Positions 29,385 through 37,922 of a stretch of DNA of 64,000 nucleotides are shown piece after piece (the first letter of the stretch is position 1; every line of letters begins with the position of its first letter). The notes beneath the pieces are model-generated. The model worked only from the letters and a program-made list of their open reading frames with translations, did no database searches and was not told the DNA's origin. Origin of the DNA: Zoogloea sp. (GTDB lineage: Bacteria; Pseudomonadota; Gammaproteobacteria; Burkholderiales; Rhodocyclaceae); NCBI GenBank assembly GCA_023150095.1, contig JAKLLO010000004.1, positions 1 to 64,000 of the forward strand. The letters run 5' to 3'. Position numbers and translations under genes: made by a program.

Positions 29385-30800
29385 TCAGCCGTCCAGATCG
29401 GCCGCCAGCTGGCGTGCGATGGCCGCCAGGGCGCGGACCAGATCGGGCGCCGACAGCGCATCGAGGGGCGTGGCCATGTCGTGCATGGCCTGGATGTGCC
29501 CCACCGGATTCGGCGCATCGCCGATCGCGCTGAGCAGCACCCAGCGCACCTTGACCGCGTAGCGGGCCGTGGCCTCGAGAAAGAAGCCCAGCTCCTCGCT
29601 GCGGATGAAGGGCGAGGCCAGAAAGCCCGGTGACACCAGCAGCAGGGCGACGCGGGTGGAGGCCAGCGCCCGGTCGATGGCGTCGCGCCACAGCTCGCCG
29701 GCCTCGATCCGGGAGTCGTCCCACACCTGCAGGCCGCGCAGTTCGACGTAGGGTTCCAGCGGCGCCTTGACCACGTCCAGCCATGCCTTGTCCCGGTGGC
29801 TGTAGCTGATGAAGAGCTGGCTGCGGGAGATGCGTGACAGGCGGTTGGCGAAGCCGCGCATCATCGCCGAGGCGGTCATCACGGCCCGCTCGTCGTGGAC
29901 GCGGTCGGCGGGCCGGCTGCCCGGCTGGGCCCGCCGGCGCTCGCCGGAGAGATCGTTTCCCCAGTCGCGCAGGCATGCCGTGGCGGCGCGGCGCCCGGCT
30001 TCAAAGAGGTAGGGCTTGCGCGTCTGGGCGGCGTCGAACTGCTCCATCTCCAGGTCGAAAACCGGCACCTCGATGAGCCGCGCCCGGGGGATTTCGTCGA
30101 TGAGGTAGTGGTCACGGCTGGCCACGCCGGCACCGACGATGGTCTTGATGAAGCGGCCGATGCCCTCAGGCGGCGTGGTGACCGGCGCGTCCGCCGGCTG
30201 GAGGGCCACGATGGGGTATTCGTCATCGAAACGCCCGACCATCCAGATCGGGCAGTGGGTGGCGATGGCCGCATCCACCACCACCCGCCCGCCGGCTTCG
30301 TGGGGCGGGAAGAACAGCGGGATGCCCACCGCGATGCGCACCGCCTCGGTCACCTTCATGTCGGCGTGGGTTTCGCTGGCATACACGAGGAGCTGCTTCG
30401 AGAGCAGGTCGATGCCCGCCGTGGCAAAGGGGATCGCCATCTCGCCGAAGGTTTTGCCGGGGCCGATCAGCTCTTCCATCATCTGCACCACCGCGTCGCT
30501 GTCGTAGGGCGCGAAGGGCCAGCGCAGCCAGGACACGTAGCGCAGCGGCCCGGGCAGGCTGGGCTTGCCCAGCAGGCGGCGCAGATCGACGGCCTCGACC
30601 CGCGCCTGCACTTCGCGCATGGGCAGGCCGGTGGCGACGAGGGCGCCGATCAGGCTACCCGCCGAGCAGGCCGAGATGCTGGCGAACTCGATGCCGGCCT
30701 CTTCGAGCACTGCCAGCGCCCCCACGTAGGCCAGGGTCTTGACGCCGCCCGACCCGAGCACGAGATGAACCCGGGTGCGCGGTGTCGGAAGGGCGGCCAC
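29385..30800 (-). CDS. Patatin-like phospholipase fused to a TIR domain
   Basis: Residues 10-250 form a patatin lipase: oxyanion loop GSGG (16-19), nucleophile Ser46 in ACSAGS (the first Gly of GxSxG replaced by Ala) and Asp176 in VVVDAA (DG/A motif). A linker with many Arg residues (about 280-325) joins a bacterial TIR domain (328-425) that begins LFISYSHRDKAW and has the WRDAIDRAL and SEELGFFLE segments, where Glu403 or Glu404 could be the NADase residue. It starts at a GTG with a gagg site, 9 bases after the CDF gene. Both domains are known separately as abortive-infection effectors, so a defence or cell-death role is plausible but unproven. Confidence 0.87.
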   Translation of the reverse strand: MAALPTPRTRVHLVLGSGGVKTLAYVGALAVLEEAGIEFASISACSAGSLIGALVATGLPMREVQARVEAVDLRRLLGKPSLPGPLRYVSWLRWPFAPYDSDAVVQMMEELIGPGKTFGEMAIPFATAGIDLLSKQLLVYASETHADMKVTEAVRIAVGIPLFFPPHEAGGRVVVDAAIATHCPIWMVGRFDDEYPIVALQPADAPVTTPPEGIGRFIKTIVGAGVASRDHYLIDEIPRARLIEVPVFDLEMEQFDAAQTRKPYLFEAGRRAATACLRDWGNDLSGERRRAQPGSRPADRVHDERAVMTASAMMRGFANRLSRISRSQLFISYSHRDKAWLDVVKAPLEPYVELRGLQVWDDSRIEAGELWRDAIDRALASTRVALLLVSPGFLASPFIRSEELGFFLEATARYAVKVRWVLLSAIGDAPNPVGHIQAMHDMATPLDALSAPDLVRALAAIARQLAADLDG

Positions 30801-30809
30801 GGTTTCGCC

Positions 30810-31781
30810 TCAACCCAGCGCGGCGGGCTTCGTGCAGCCGTCGTCCATGCCGTCCAGTTCGATCTGGATCGTGGGGTGATGGATGCGGAAGCGGTGTTCC
30901 AGCCCTTTGGCCACGTCGACCAGAAAGGCATCACCCGGATGGCCGCCGGGCATCACCAGATGCGCCGAAAGCGCGGTGTCGGACGTGCCCAGCGCCCAGA
31001 TGTGCAGGTCGTGCACGTCCGTCACGCCGGGCAGGCCGGCGAGCCAGGTGTGCACATCCACGAGGTCGATGCCTTCCGGCACGCCATCGAAGGCCAGGTG
31101 CAGCGACTGGCGGAACAGGCCCCACGAGCCGATCACGATCACCGCGGCGATCGCCAGGCTGACCACCGGGTCGAGCCACGCCCAGCCGAAGTTCAGGTAC
31201 AGCGCACCTGCCGCCACCACGCCCAGCGACACCAGCGCGTCGGCCGCCATGTGCAGGAAGGCGCCGCGGATGTTGAGGTCGTCCTTGCTGCCGGACATGA
31301 ACAGCACCGCGGTGATGCCGTTGATCACCACCCCGATCGCCGCGACGACGATCACCGTCCAGCCGGCCACCGGCTCGGGCGCCTGCAGGCGCTGGAACGC
31401 CTCCAGCGCCAGCGCCCCCATCGCCACCAGCAACAGCACACCGTTGGCCAGCGCGGCGAGGATCGAGGCCCGCGCCCAGCCGTAGGTGAGCTTGTGGGTC
31501 GGGCGCAGGCGGGCCGCGGCGCTGGCGCCCCAGGCGAGGATCAGCCCGGCGACATCCGACAGGTTGTGGCCGGCATCGGCCAGCAGCGCGAGGGAGCCGG
31601 ACATCCAGCCATAGAAGGCCTCGACCAGCACGAAGCCGATGTTGAGGGCGATACCGATGGCGAAGGCCCGGTCGTAGGACGCCGGCCCGTGGTGATGGCC
31701 GTGGCCACCGTGACTGTGGTCGTGCCCATGCCCGTGAGCGTGGCTGCAGGCGTGGCCGTGATGGGCGTGGTCGTGACTCAT
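30810..31781 (-). CDS. Cation diffusion facilitator (zinc/cadmium/cobalt efflux)
   Basis: This 323-residue CDF transporter exports divalent metal in exchange for protons. It starts with about 30 residues that are nearly half His, then six membrane segments and a cytoplasmic C-terminal domain. The two HxxxD metal sites are present in DAGHNLSDV (helix 2) and LHMAADALVS (helix 5). The start overlaps the stop of the nitroreductase gene by four bases (ATGA), indicating a shared transcript. It resembles CzcD/ZitB types. Confidence 0.93.
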   Translation of the reverse strand: MSHDHAHHGHACSHAHGHGHDHSHGGHGHHHGPASYDRAFAIGIALNIGFVLVEAFYGWMSGSLALLADAGHNLSDVAGLILAWGASAAARLRPTHKLTYGWARASILAALANGVLLLVAMGALALEAFQRLQAPEPVAGWTVIVVAAIGVVINGITAVLFMSGSKDDLNIRGAFLHMAADALVSLGVVAAGALYLNFGWAWLDPVVSLAIAAVIVIGSWGLFRQSLHLAFDGVPEGIDLVDVHTWLAGLPGVTDVHDLHIWALGTSDTALSAHLVMPGGHPGDAFLVDVAKGLEHRFRIHHPTIQIELDGMDDGCTKPAALG

Positions 31782-32857
31782 CGGCCGGGCAGCATCAACT
31801 CCTCGACGCTCTTGCGCAGGGAGCGGGACTTGGGCGGATCGCTCACCCCGACGCGGCAGAAGAAGGTCAGGCCCTGGTCGTGGCCAAAGCCGCCGATGCG
31901 CTCGAACTCGTCGGCCAGCGCCGCCGCGCCCTGCTGGATCTCGGGCACGGCCGAGAAGCTCTGCCCGGCGCGGGCGTACCAGCGGAAGATCAGCGGCGTC
32001 ATCTCGGGCTGCAGGTGCAGGCCCACCGCCGCGGCGGTCAGCCACACCCGCTGCAGGGCGATGCCGCCGCGCACGTGGGCCTCGACGCCCTGGGCGGGCA
32101 CGTCGGCCTTCACCAGCACGTGGGCGGCGCAGGCGATGGCCGGGATGTAATCAAGCTGCACCCGCGGCGCGATGGTGCCGCCGAGGTATTTGTTGAAGAA
32201 CTGGACGCGGCCCCAGCTGGCCATCACCCACTCCATCAGCCGGGCGGTGGCGCTGTCGACGCCCACCGCCTGCTCGGGGATGCGGTCCTTGCTGAAGCGG
32301 GTGCGCCATTCGATGATTTCCTTGTGCACCGGGTAAGCCTCGGGGCAGGTGAGGCGCAGGTAGGCGTTGCGCCACAAGAGGCCCGCCACCTGGCGGCGCT
32401 CGGCGCCGGATTCGAAGAATTGCACGCTGTAGCCCGCGCCCGGGGCCGCCGCGAGGGCGCTGCGCTGGGCTGCGGTGAGCGGCGTGGTGCGCATCGGCCG
32501 GCGCTGCACGGTGCGGCTCTCGACGAAGGGCAGGAGCGGATCGGGGGCGATGCCCGGCGCGGGGGCGAGCTTCACGTCGAACACCGGCGCCTTGTCGGGG
32601 CTGCCCGGGCGTAGCTGCCAGCGGGTGGCCAGGCCTTCGCCGGAGGCGGCGATGCGCAGGGTCTCGAGCAGCGCGCCGTGGGCCATGTGGCTGGCGTGGC
32701 CGTTGAAATCGTAGAGGCACCACTCACGGGTGTCGTTGCCGTGGATGGCGATGTGGTCGTCGGCGACGATCTCGAAACGCCAGGGCTGGGTGTTGTCGCC
32801 ACTGGGGGCCCAGCGGGCCAGGTCGAGGATTTTCAGCAGGGTTTCACGGCTGGCCAT
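31778..32857 (-). CDS. Acg-like nitroreductase-family protein
   Basis: This 359-residue protein begins with the nitroreductase-fold motif LARWAPSGDNTQPWRFE, which binds FMN in the family. The central part is longer and more divergent than in ordinary nitroreductases and recalls the Acg group, in which FMN may be bound but not reduced normally. It is 46 bases downstream of a ThiF-type gene and overlaps the CDF gene. ThiF-type enzymes and FMN oxidoreductases work together in some peptide heterocycle pathways, but no YcaO partner is present. The substrate is unknown. A ggag site precedes the ATG. Confidence 0.82.
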   Translation of the reverse strand: MASRETLLKILDLARWAPSGDNTQPWRFEIVADDHIAIHGNDTREWCLYDFNGHASHMAHGALLETLRIAASGEGLATRWQLRPGSPDKAPVFDVKLAPAPGIAPDPLLPFVESRTVQRRPMRTTPLTAAQRSALAAAPGAGYSVQFFESGAERRQVAGLLWRNAYLRLTCPEAYPVHKEIIEWRTRFSKDRIPEQAVGVDSATARLMEWVMASWGRVQFFNKYLGGTIAPRVQLDYIPAIACAAHVLVKADVPAQGVEAHVRGGIALQRVWLTAAAVGLHLQPEMTPLIFRWYARAGQSFSAVPEIQQGAAALADEFERIGGFGHDQGLTFFCRVGVSDPPKSRSLRKSVEELMLPGR

Positions 32858-32903
32858 CGAGGGCTCTCCTGGATCGGAAACGCGGGGCGGGTCGGTGGTC
32901 GGG

Positions 32904-33803
32904 TCAGGCGGTGCGGGCAAACTTGCCCTGGCGCATCGCCTTCAGCTGGCGACGGGCAATGAACAGGCCGATCTGCTGGATCGGGTTGCGGTTGCCGCCC
33001 GGTCGCCAAGTCTTGATGTAGCGGTTGCGGTAGGCGTCGAAGTGAAAACCCCAGGGGGCGCACAGCACCTTGCCGCGGCCGAGGAGGATCTTGAGGGCTT
33101 CGGTGGCCGTCACGCCGGCACACAGCTGGCAGGCGGCGATGGTGCTGGGGCCACGCCGGGCGTTGAAATCTACCCGGGTCGGATCGGCCAGATAGCCGCG
33201 CTGGAGCATCGCCGGCGACAGGCCGAGGAGAAAGCGCACCGCCATCTCGTCCTCGTCGCAGCCGTCGAGGCGGAAGTACTCTTCGAAGGACATCTGCCCC
33301 GGCAGGAAGGACAGCACCGCCGTGCCCATGCCCAGCGGCGCCGCGGTGACCGCCGGCACACCCAGCCGGTGGCAGGCATAGAAGGTGTCGCGGCGGGCCT
33401 TGAACGCAAAGAAATCCAGGCCGTCTACATAAAGGTCGACGCCGGAAAGGAAATCGTCCAGATTGGAAGCGTCAACGCCTTTGTCGAAGATCCGGATGTC
33501 GAGCTCGGGGTTGATGTCCTTCGCCATCCGGGCCATGACCTCGGCCTTGGGCTGGCCGACCGTCGACATGGACGCACCCGCCTGGCGGTTGAAGTTCACC
33601 ACGTCGAAGGTGTCCATGTCGGCGATGTTGAAGGCGCCGACGCCGAGCCGGGTGAGGGTGAGCAGATGCACGCCGCCCACGCCGCCCATGCCGGCGATGG
33701 CAATGCGCTTGCCGCGCAGCGCGGCCTGCTCGGCCTCGGTGACCCAGCCGATGTTGCGGGCAAAGGCCTCGTGGTAATCAAAGTTTGCGTTGGCGTCGGG
33801 CAT
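32904..33803 (-). CDS. ThiF/E1-type adenylyltransferase
   Basis: This 299-residue protein has the E1/ThiF Rossmann fold: ATP-binding GMGGVGG, the DMDTFDVVNFNRQ segment with the ATP-contacting Asp and Arg, and a later metal- or substrate-binding region (ACQLCAGV, only one CxxC). ThiF enzymes adenylate the C-terminus of a small protein or peptide. No ubiquitin-like partner, rhodanese or peptide gene is nearby. The start is uncertain: ATG 33803 is used, with ATG 33833 and 33857 in frame. It is divergent from the LuxI-like acyltransferase gene. Confidence 0.85.
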   Translation of the reverse strand: MPDANANFDYHEAFARNIGWVTEAEQAALRGKRIAIAGMGGVGGVHLLTLTRLGVGAFNIADMDTFDVVNFNRQAGASMSTVGQPKAEVMARMAKDINPELDIRIFDKGVDASNLDDFLSGVDLYVDGLDFFAFKARRDTFYACHRLGVPAVTAAPLGMGTAVLSFLPGQMSFEEYFRLDGCDEDEMAVRFLLGLSPAMLQRGYLADPTRVDFNARRGPSTIAACQLCAGVTATEALKILLGRGKVLCAPWGFHFDAYRNRYIKTWRPGGNRNPIQQIGLFIARRQLKAMRQGKFARTA

Positions 33804-33887
33804 GCGTATCGAATCCGTCAGACCAGGAAACATTATGATACGACAGTTCGCGTCCACATCCGGCCCGGTTGCCCATCCCGGCCGCCG

Positions 33888-33900
33888 TCCGTCGGACGGA
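33888..33900. promoter_or_regulatory. 13-base palindrome between divergent genes
   Basis: TCCGTC-G-GACGGA lies in the 194-base gap between the ThiF-type gene and the LuxI-like acyltransferase gene. It could be an operator controlling both directions. A possible -10 (CGTATAAC) for the acyltransferase is near 33970. No regulator is encoded next to it. Confidence 0.4.
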
Positions 33901-33997
33901 TCGGACCGGCCATACCGATCGGCCCTTCAGGACTTTGAGCCGGGGTCGTTGATGTTCGATACATCCATTCCGTATAACCAGAAGAGGCCCATCAGCC

Positions 33998-34768
33998 ATG
34001 TCGCTACTTGACCGTTTCAGTCTGGGGGAAGGCTTCAAGAAATACTTCGAAGTCGCCGCCGCCTTCAGCGACGACCTGCGCAACGACGTTTATGGCATCC
34101 GCCATGAAGTCTATTGCGAGGAGCTGGGCTTCGAGCCGGTCCGGCCCGACCGCCGCGAGATCGACGACAACGACCGCCACAGCCTGCACTGCCTGCTGCG
34201 CACCTCGACCGAGCCGCGGGTGCTGGTCGGCTGCAACCGCCTGGTGATGGCCCGACCGGAAGACCCGGCCCACCCCCTGCCCTTCGAGCACGCCTGCCGC
34301 GCCACCCTGGATCGCTCGATCATCGATCCGGCCAGGGAGCCCCGCGGCGCCATCGCCGAGGTCTCGCGCCTTGCCGTGCGCGCCCACTACCGCCGCCGGA
34401 AGGGCGAAACCAAAACCGCCCTGGCGCTCTCCGAAGACGACTTCGGCACCAAGGAGCAGCCCCGTTTTCCGTACATCCCGATCGGCCTGTATCTGGCGGT
34501 GGTTGCGCTGGCCAAGCACGAGGGCATCGAAACCCTGTTCATGCTCACCGAACCGCGCCTCGCCGACCACTTCTCGAAGCTCGGCGTGAAGATCACCCAG
34601 ATCGGCGGCCCGGTGGAGCACCGGGGCACCCGGGTGCCGTCGATGATGAACGTGGATCACGTCATCAAGAACCTGCGTTTCTTCATCAAGCCGATCTGGC
34701 GGGTGGTGGTCGAGGAGATCGAGGCCGGCTACGCCAACGGCCGCCCGGCCTTCCAGAAACCTGCCTGA
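33998..34768 (+). CDS. PEP-CTERM/exosortase-associated LuxI-like acyltransferase
   Basis: This 256-residue protein matches the exosortase-associated N-acyltransferase family, related in fold to LuxI autoinducer synthases and GNAT enzymes. The LuxI-type start is visible: RNDVYGIRHEVYCEELGFEP, then acidic DDNDRHS, GCNRLV, and EVSRLAVRAHYRRR. These enzymes are thought to make N-acyl amino-acid-like compounds in species with exosortase. No exosortase is in this window, but a PEP-CTERM remnant lies at 53.6-53.9 kb. It is divergent from the ThiF/nitroreductase/CDF/patatin-TIR operon. The product is unknown. Confidence 0.85.
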   Translation: MSLLDRFSLGEGFKKYFEVAAAFSDDLRNDVYGIRHEVYCEELGFEPVRPDRREIDDNDRHSLHCLLRTSTEPRVLVGCNRLVMARPEDPAHPLPFEHACRATLDRSIIDPAREPRGAIAEVSRLAVRAHYRRRKGETKTALALSEDDFGTKEQPRFPYIPIGLYLAVVALAKHEGIETLFMLTEPRLADHFSKLGVKITQIGGPVEHRGTRVPSMMNVDHVIKNLRFFIKPIWRVVVEEIEAGYANGRPAFQKPA

Positions 34769-34778
34769 AGCCGCCGGC

Positions 34779-35057
34779 TCAGTCGTGCCCGCGGTCGCGC
34801 TCGCGCAGCGCCGCCCGGGCCAGCAGGTGCGAGGCCGCCGGCAGCGTGACCAGCAGGGCCACGAAGATCCCCAGCGCCCGGAGCACCCAGGCCAGCCCGC
34901 CGCCCTTGATCGCCACACCGATCAGCAGCACGCCCAGCGCCAGCGTGGCCGCCTTGGTGGCCGCGTGCTGGCGCGAGAGGGCATCCGGCAGGCGCAGCAG
35001 CCCCACCGCGGCAATCACCAGCAGCACCAGCCCCAGCAGCATCAGGCCCTCAGCCAC
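34779..35057 (-). CDS. mnhG: Na+/H+ antiporter subunit G
   Basis: This 92-residue membrane protein has three spans and the subunit G motif GLLRLPDALSRQHAATKAATLA. It is the last gene of the mnhABCDEFG operon and starts at a GTG that overlaps the mnhF stop by eight bases; an ATG at 35042 is an alternative. The complex exchanges sodium for protons across the inner membrane for pH and salt homeostasis. Confidence 0.9.
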   Translation of the reverse strand: MAEGLMLLGLVLLVIAAVGLLRLPDALSRQHAATKAATLALGVLLIGVAIKGGGLAWVLRALGIFVALLVTLPAASHLLARAALRERDRGHD

Positions 35058-35310
35058 GCCGGCCTCCCCGCTTCTCCACCGCCCGCGCCCAGGCCAGCGT
35101 GCCCACAAAGGCCACCACCGCCACGCCCAGCGCCACGTCGAGATACAGCACCCGCCCGGTGATCGCCGCCGCCAGGGCGCAGGCCGCAATGCCGCAGGCC
35201 GACAGCAGATCGAAGGCCACCACCCGGTCGGCGTCGGTCGGGCCGCGCAGGAGGCGGATCACCGCCAGCACCACCGCCAGGGCCAGCAGGCCGATCAGCA
35301 GCGCGTTCAT
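35050..35310 (-). CDS. mnhF: Na+/H+ antiporter subunit F
   Basis: This 86-residue protein has three hydrophobic spans and the subunit F pattern RLLRGPTDADRVVAFDLLS. It overlaps both neighbours (mnhE by four bases, mnhG by eight), consistent with coupled translation of the Mnh/Mrp complex. Confidence 0.92.
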   Translation of the reverse strand: MNALLIGLLALAVVLAVIRLLRGPTDADRVVAFDLLSACGIAACALAAAITGRVLYLDVALGVAVVAFVGTLAWARAVEKRGGRRG

Positions 35311-35642
35311 GATTGCACCCCGCACAGCACCCGCACGTGGCGCTCGAAGTGGCGGCGGATGCCGTCGGCCGCGCCGGCCTGGTTGCGCCCGTCGAGCAGA
35401 TGCACCAGCAGGCTGCGCGAGGTCATGTCGATATCCACCACCGTCGAGCCCGGCGTGAGGGTGACGAGGCTCGCCAGCAGCGCGGCGCCGGCCTCGGTCA
35501 TCGGCGCGAACTCGTAGCGCATCAGCACCGGCTGCGCCGCCGCGCGCGGGGCGAGGATGATCCGCAGGGTCGCCAGCCCGGACAGCACCAGCTGCCAGAC
35601 GAACGACACCGCCAGCACCACTGCCGCCACAGCGCGCTTCAT
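35307..35642 (-). CDS. mnhE: Na+/H+ antiporter subunit E
   Basis: This 111-residue subunit is about 50 residues shorter than many MnhE proteins because it keeps one or two N-terminal spans only, followed by the cytoplasmic domain with LTPGSTVVDID and LLVHLLD. It overlaps mnhD and mnhF by four bases each. It is probably complete, because both boundaries are translationally coupled. Confidence 0.88.
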   Translation of the reverse strand: MKRAVAAVVLAVSFVWQLVLSGLATLRIILAPRAAAQPVLMRYEFAPMTEAGAALLASLVTLTPGSTVVDIDMTSRSLLVHLLDGRNQAGAADGIRRHFERHVRVLCGVQS

Positions 35643-37093
35643 CGCGCCGCCTCCACGAGCCCGGCCGCCGCCTGCCCGGCAAAGCCCAGCAGCGGCTGCG
35701 GGAACAACCCGATGCCGGCGGTGATCGCCGCCAGCAGCGCCACCGAGGCCAGCGCCGCAAGCGGCAGCCGGCCCACCGCGGCAGGCGCGGGGTGCGGCTT
35801 CCAGAAAGCCTCGATCCAGATCTTGCTCATCGAATAGAGCGTCAGCACGCCGGTGGCCAGCGCCGCGCCGCCCCACACCCAGTGGCCACCGGCGAAGCTC
35901 TCGCGCAACACCAGGAACTTGGCCCAGAAGCCCGACAGCGGCGGAATGCCCACCAGCGACAAAGCCGGCACCGCAAAGATGATCGCCAGCAGCGGCCGCG
36001 CTGCCGCCACGCCGCCGATGCGCCGCAGGTCGTAGCTGCCGGCCACTCGGCACACCAGCGCGGCGATCAGGAACAGGTTGGCCTTCACGATGATGTGGTG
36101 GATCGTGTAGAAGATCGCCGCCGCGTAGCCGGCCGGGGTCGCCAGCGCCACCGCGAGGATCAGGTAGCCGATCTGGCTGACGATGTGAAAGGCCAGGATG
36201 CGCCGCAGATCCCAGTGCCAGGCCGCGCCCAGCGCGCCGGCCAGCATGGTCGCCACCGCTACGGCGCCCAGCACCGCCTGCCAGTCGGCCATCGCCGCCG
36301 GAAAGACCTGCCCAAAGAGCCGCAACAGCGCATACACGCCGACCTTGCTGAGCAGCCCGGCAAACAACGCCAGCACCGGCGCCGGCAGCACGTGGTAGGC
36401 CGCGGGCATCCACGAGAACACCGGAAACGCCGCCGCCTTAGCGAGGAAGGCCACCACCAGCAGCGCCACACCCGCCGCCAGCAGCGGGCTCGCGGGCGCC
36501 TGGGCCAGCGCCGCAAAGTTGAGCTGGCCGGTGGCGCCATACACCACCGCGATGCCCGTGAGCAGCACCAGCGTGCCCACCATGTTGAGCACCAGATAGC
36601 GCAGCGTGCCGTCCAGCCCGGCGACGCGCCCGCGGTGCACCAGCAGGCCCAGCGCGGCGATCAGCATCACCTCGAACCACACGTACAGGTTGAACAGGTC
36701 GCCGGTCGCAAACGCCCCGCCAACCCCGGCCATCAGCCCATGCACCAGCGGCAGCGCCGCCGAGCGCCGGTCCGCCGGATCGACCCGCGCCGCCTGGAAG
36801 ACGAGGCACACCAGCGCGATCAGTGCCGAGACGGCGATCATCCCCGCCGACAGGCAATCGACCACGAACTCGATCCCAAAGGGCCACGCCCAGTTGCCGA
36901 GGATCAGCGCCAGCCGGCCGTGCTCGCCCACCGCCTGCAGCACGAGCAGCGCCACCAGCAGGTTGGCCAGCCCGGCGAGCAGGCTGAAACCCTCCGCCAG
37001 CCGCGAGCGGCCAGCCAGCAGCACGCAGCCGACGGCGCCCGTCAGCGGCACCAGCACCGGCGCGAGGGCGAGGTTGGCCATCCCGGCGCTCAT
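35639..37093 (-). CDS. mnhD: Na+/H+ antiporter subunit D
   Basis: This 484-residue membrane subunit is homologous to complex I NuoM/NuoN and MnhA. About 14 spans are visible, with the proton-channel Glu in YVWFEVMLIA (helix 5 region) and the Lys in LAKAAAFPVFSWMPAAYH. ATG 37093 overlaps the mnhC stop; a second in-frame ATG at 37081 is possible. It is part of the seven-gene complex. Confidence 0.94.
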   Translation of the reverse strand: MSAGMANLALAPVLVPLTGAVGCVLLAGRSRLAEGFSLLAGLANLLVALLVLQAVGEHGRLALILGNWAWPFGIEFVVDCLSAGMIAVSALIALVCLVFQAARVDPADRRSAALPLVHGLMAGVGGAFATGDLFNLYVWFEVMLIAALGLLVHRGRVAGLDGTLRYLVLNMVGTLVLLTGIAVVYGATGQLNFAALAQAPASPLLAAGVALLVVAFLAKAAAFPVFSWMPAAYHVLPAPVLALFAGLLSKVGVYALLRLFGQVFPAAMADWQAVLGAVAVATMLAGALGAAWHWDLRRILAFHIVSQIGYLILAVALATPAGYAAAIFYTIHHIIVKANLFLIAALVCRVAGSYDLRRIGGVAAARPLLAIIFAVPALSLVGIPPLSGFWAKFLVLRESFAGGHWVWGGAALATGVLTLYSMSKIWIEAFWKPHPAPAAVGRLPLAALASVALLAAITAGIGLFPQPLLGFAGQAAAGLVEAAR

Positions 37094-37491
37094 GCCCGGC
37101 GCTCCGCGTCGAAGGGCAGCGGCTTGCCGTCCGGGCCGGCGCCGGGTTCGGCATCGGCGAGGCGATCCACGTCGCCCTCGGGCCGCCGAGCCAGCAGGGC
37201 CATCAACAGCACCAGCGCGAAGCACACGAAGGCGAAGCCGATCACAATGGCGGTGAGCACCAGCGCCTGGGGCAGCGGGTTAGCCGCGGTGGCGGCGAGC
37301 ACCGTCTCGGCGTCGGCCATGATCGCCGGCACGCCCGAGCCCACGCGCCCGGCCATCAGCACGAAGAGATTGACCGCGGTGCCGGCCAGCGCGAGGCCGA
37401 CGACCACCCGCAGCAGGTCGCGGGCGAGGATCAGCCACACAGCAGCGCCGCCGCACAGGCCGATGGCGAGGGCCAGCAGCCAGGCGTTCAT
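37090..37491 (-). CDS. mnhC: Na+/H+ antiporter subunit C
   Basis: This 133-residue protein has three spans like NuoK, with the motif DLLRVVVGLALAGTAVNLFVL and QALVLTAIVIGFA. A charged C-terminal tail follows. The start overlaps mnhB and the stop overlaps mnhD. Confidence 0.93.
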   Translation of the reverse strand: MNAWLLALAIGLCGGAAVWLILARDLLRVVVGLALAGTAVNLFVLMAGRVGSGVPAIMADAETVLAATAANPLPQALVLTAIVIGFAFVCFALVLLMALLARRPEGDVDRLADAEPGAGPDGKPLPFDAERRA

Positions 37492-37922
37492 GTCTTCCTC
37501 CAGAGCGCCAGCACCAGCGCCGCGAGGCTGCCCCACACGCAGAGCATCACGCCCAGGTCGAAGAGCATCACCGTGGACCACGGCAGCGCAAGGCCAGCCA
37601 GATGCAGCTCGCCGCTCACATGGGTGAGGAAGGGCTGCCCGGCGACAAGCGCCGGCACACCGGCCAGCGCGCCCATCGCCACACCCAGCGCAGCGAGGGC
37701 CTCCGGCGCCAGCGGCAGGCGTGCCCGGGCGGCTCGCCCGCCAAAGGCGAGGGCGTAGCTAGCCGTAGCCGCCACCGCCAGCAGGCCGGCGATGAAGCCG
37801 CCGCCCGGCGCGTTGTGGCCGCGGAACCACACCACCAGCGCCGCCAGCAGCAGCGGCCGGTAGGCCAGGCGCACCAGTTGTTCGACAAGAATCTCGCGGG
37901 AGCGGAGGCGGACGTCGTTCAT
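37488..37922 (-). CDS. mnhB: Na+/H+ antiporter subunit B
   Basis: This 144-residue protein has four spans and the subunit B motifs FRGHNAPGGGFIAGL and GFLTHVSGE-like sequence (QPFLTHVSGELHLAG). It is a separate protein here, whereas in many proteobacteria it is fused to MnhA. It overlaps mnhA by four bases. Confidence 0.93.
   Translation of the reverse strand: MNDVRLRSREILVEQLVRLAYRPLLLAALVVWFRGHNAPGGGFIAGLLAVAATASYALAFGGRAARARLPLAPEALAALGVAMGALAGVPALVAGQPFLTHVSGELHLAGLALPWSTVMLFDLGVMLCVWGSLAALVLALWRKT

Noticed and set aside
31778..33803. ThiF plus nitroreductase as a thiazole/oxazole RiPP cluster
   Set aside because: No YcaO cyclodehydratase and no precursor peptide gene were found within several kilobases, and the nitroreductase is of the Acg-like type.
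33998..34768. Acyltransferase as a true LuxI acyl-homoserine lactone synthase
   Set aside because: The sequence fits the exosortase-associated family better (length, DDNDRHS and EVSRLAVRAHYRRR regions), and no LuxR-type receptor gene is adjacent.
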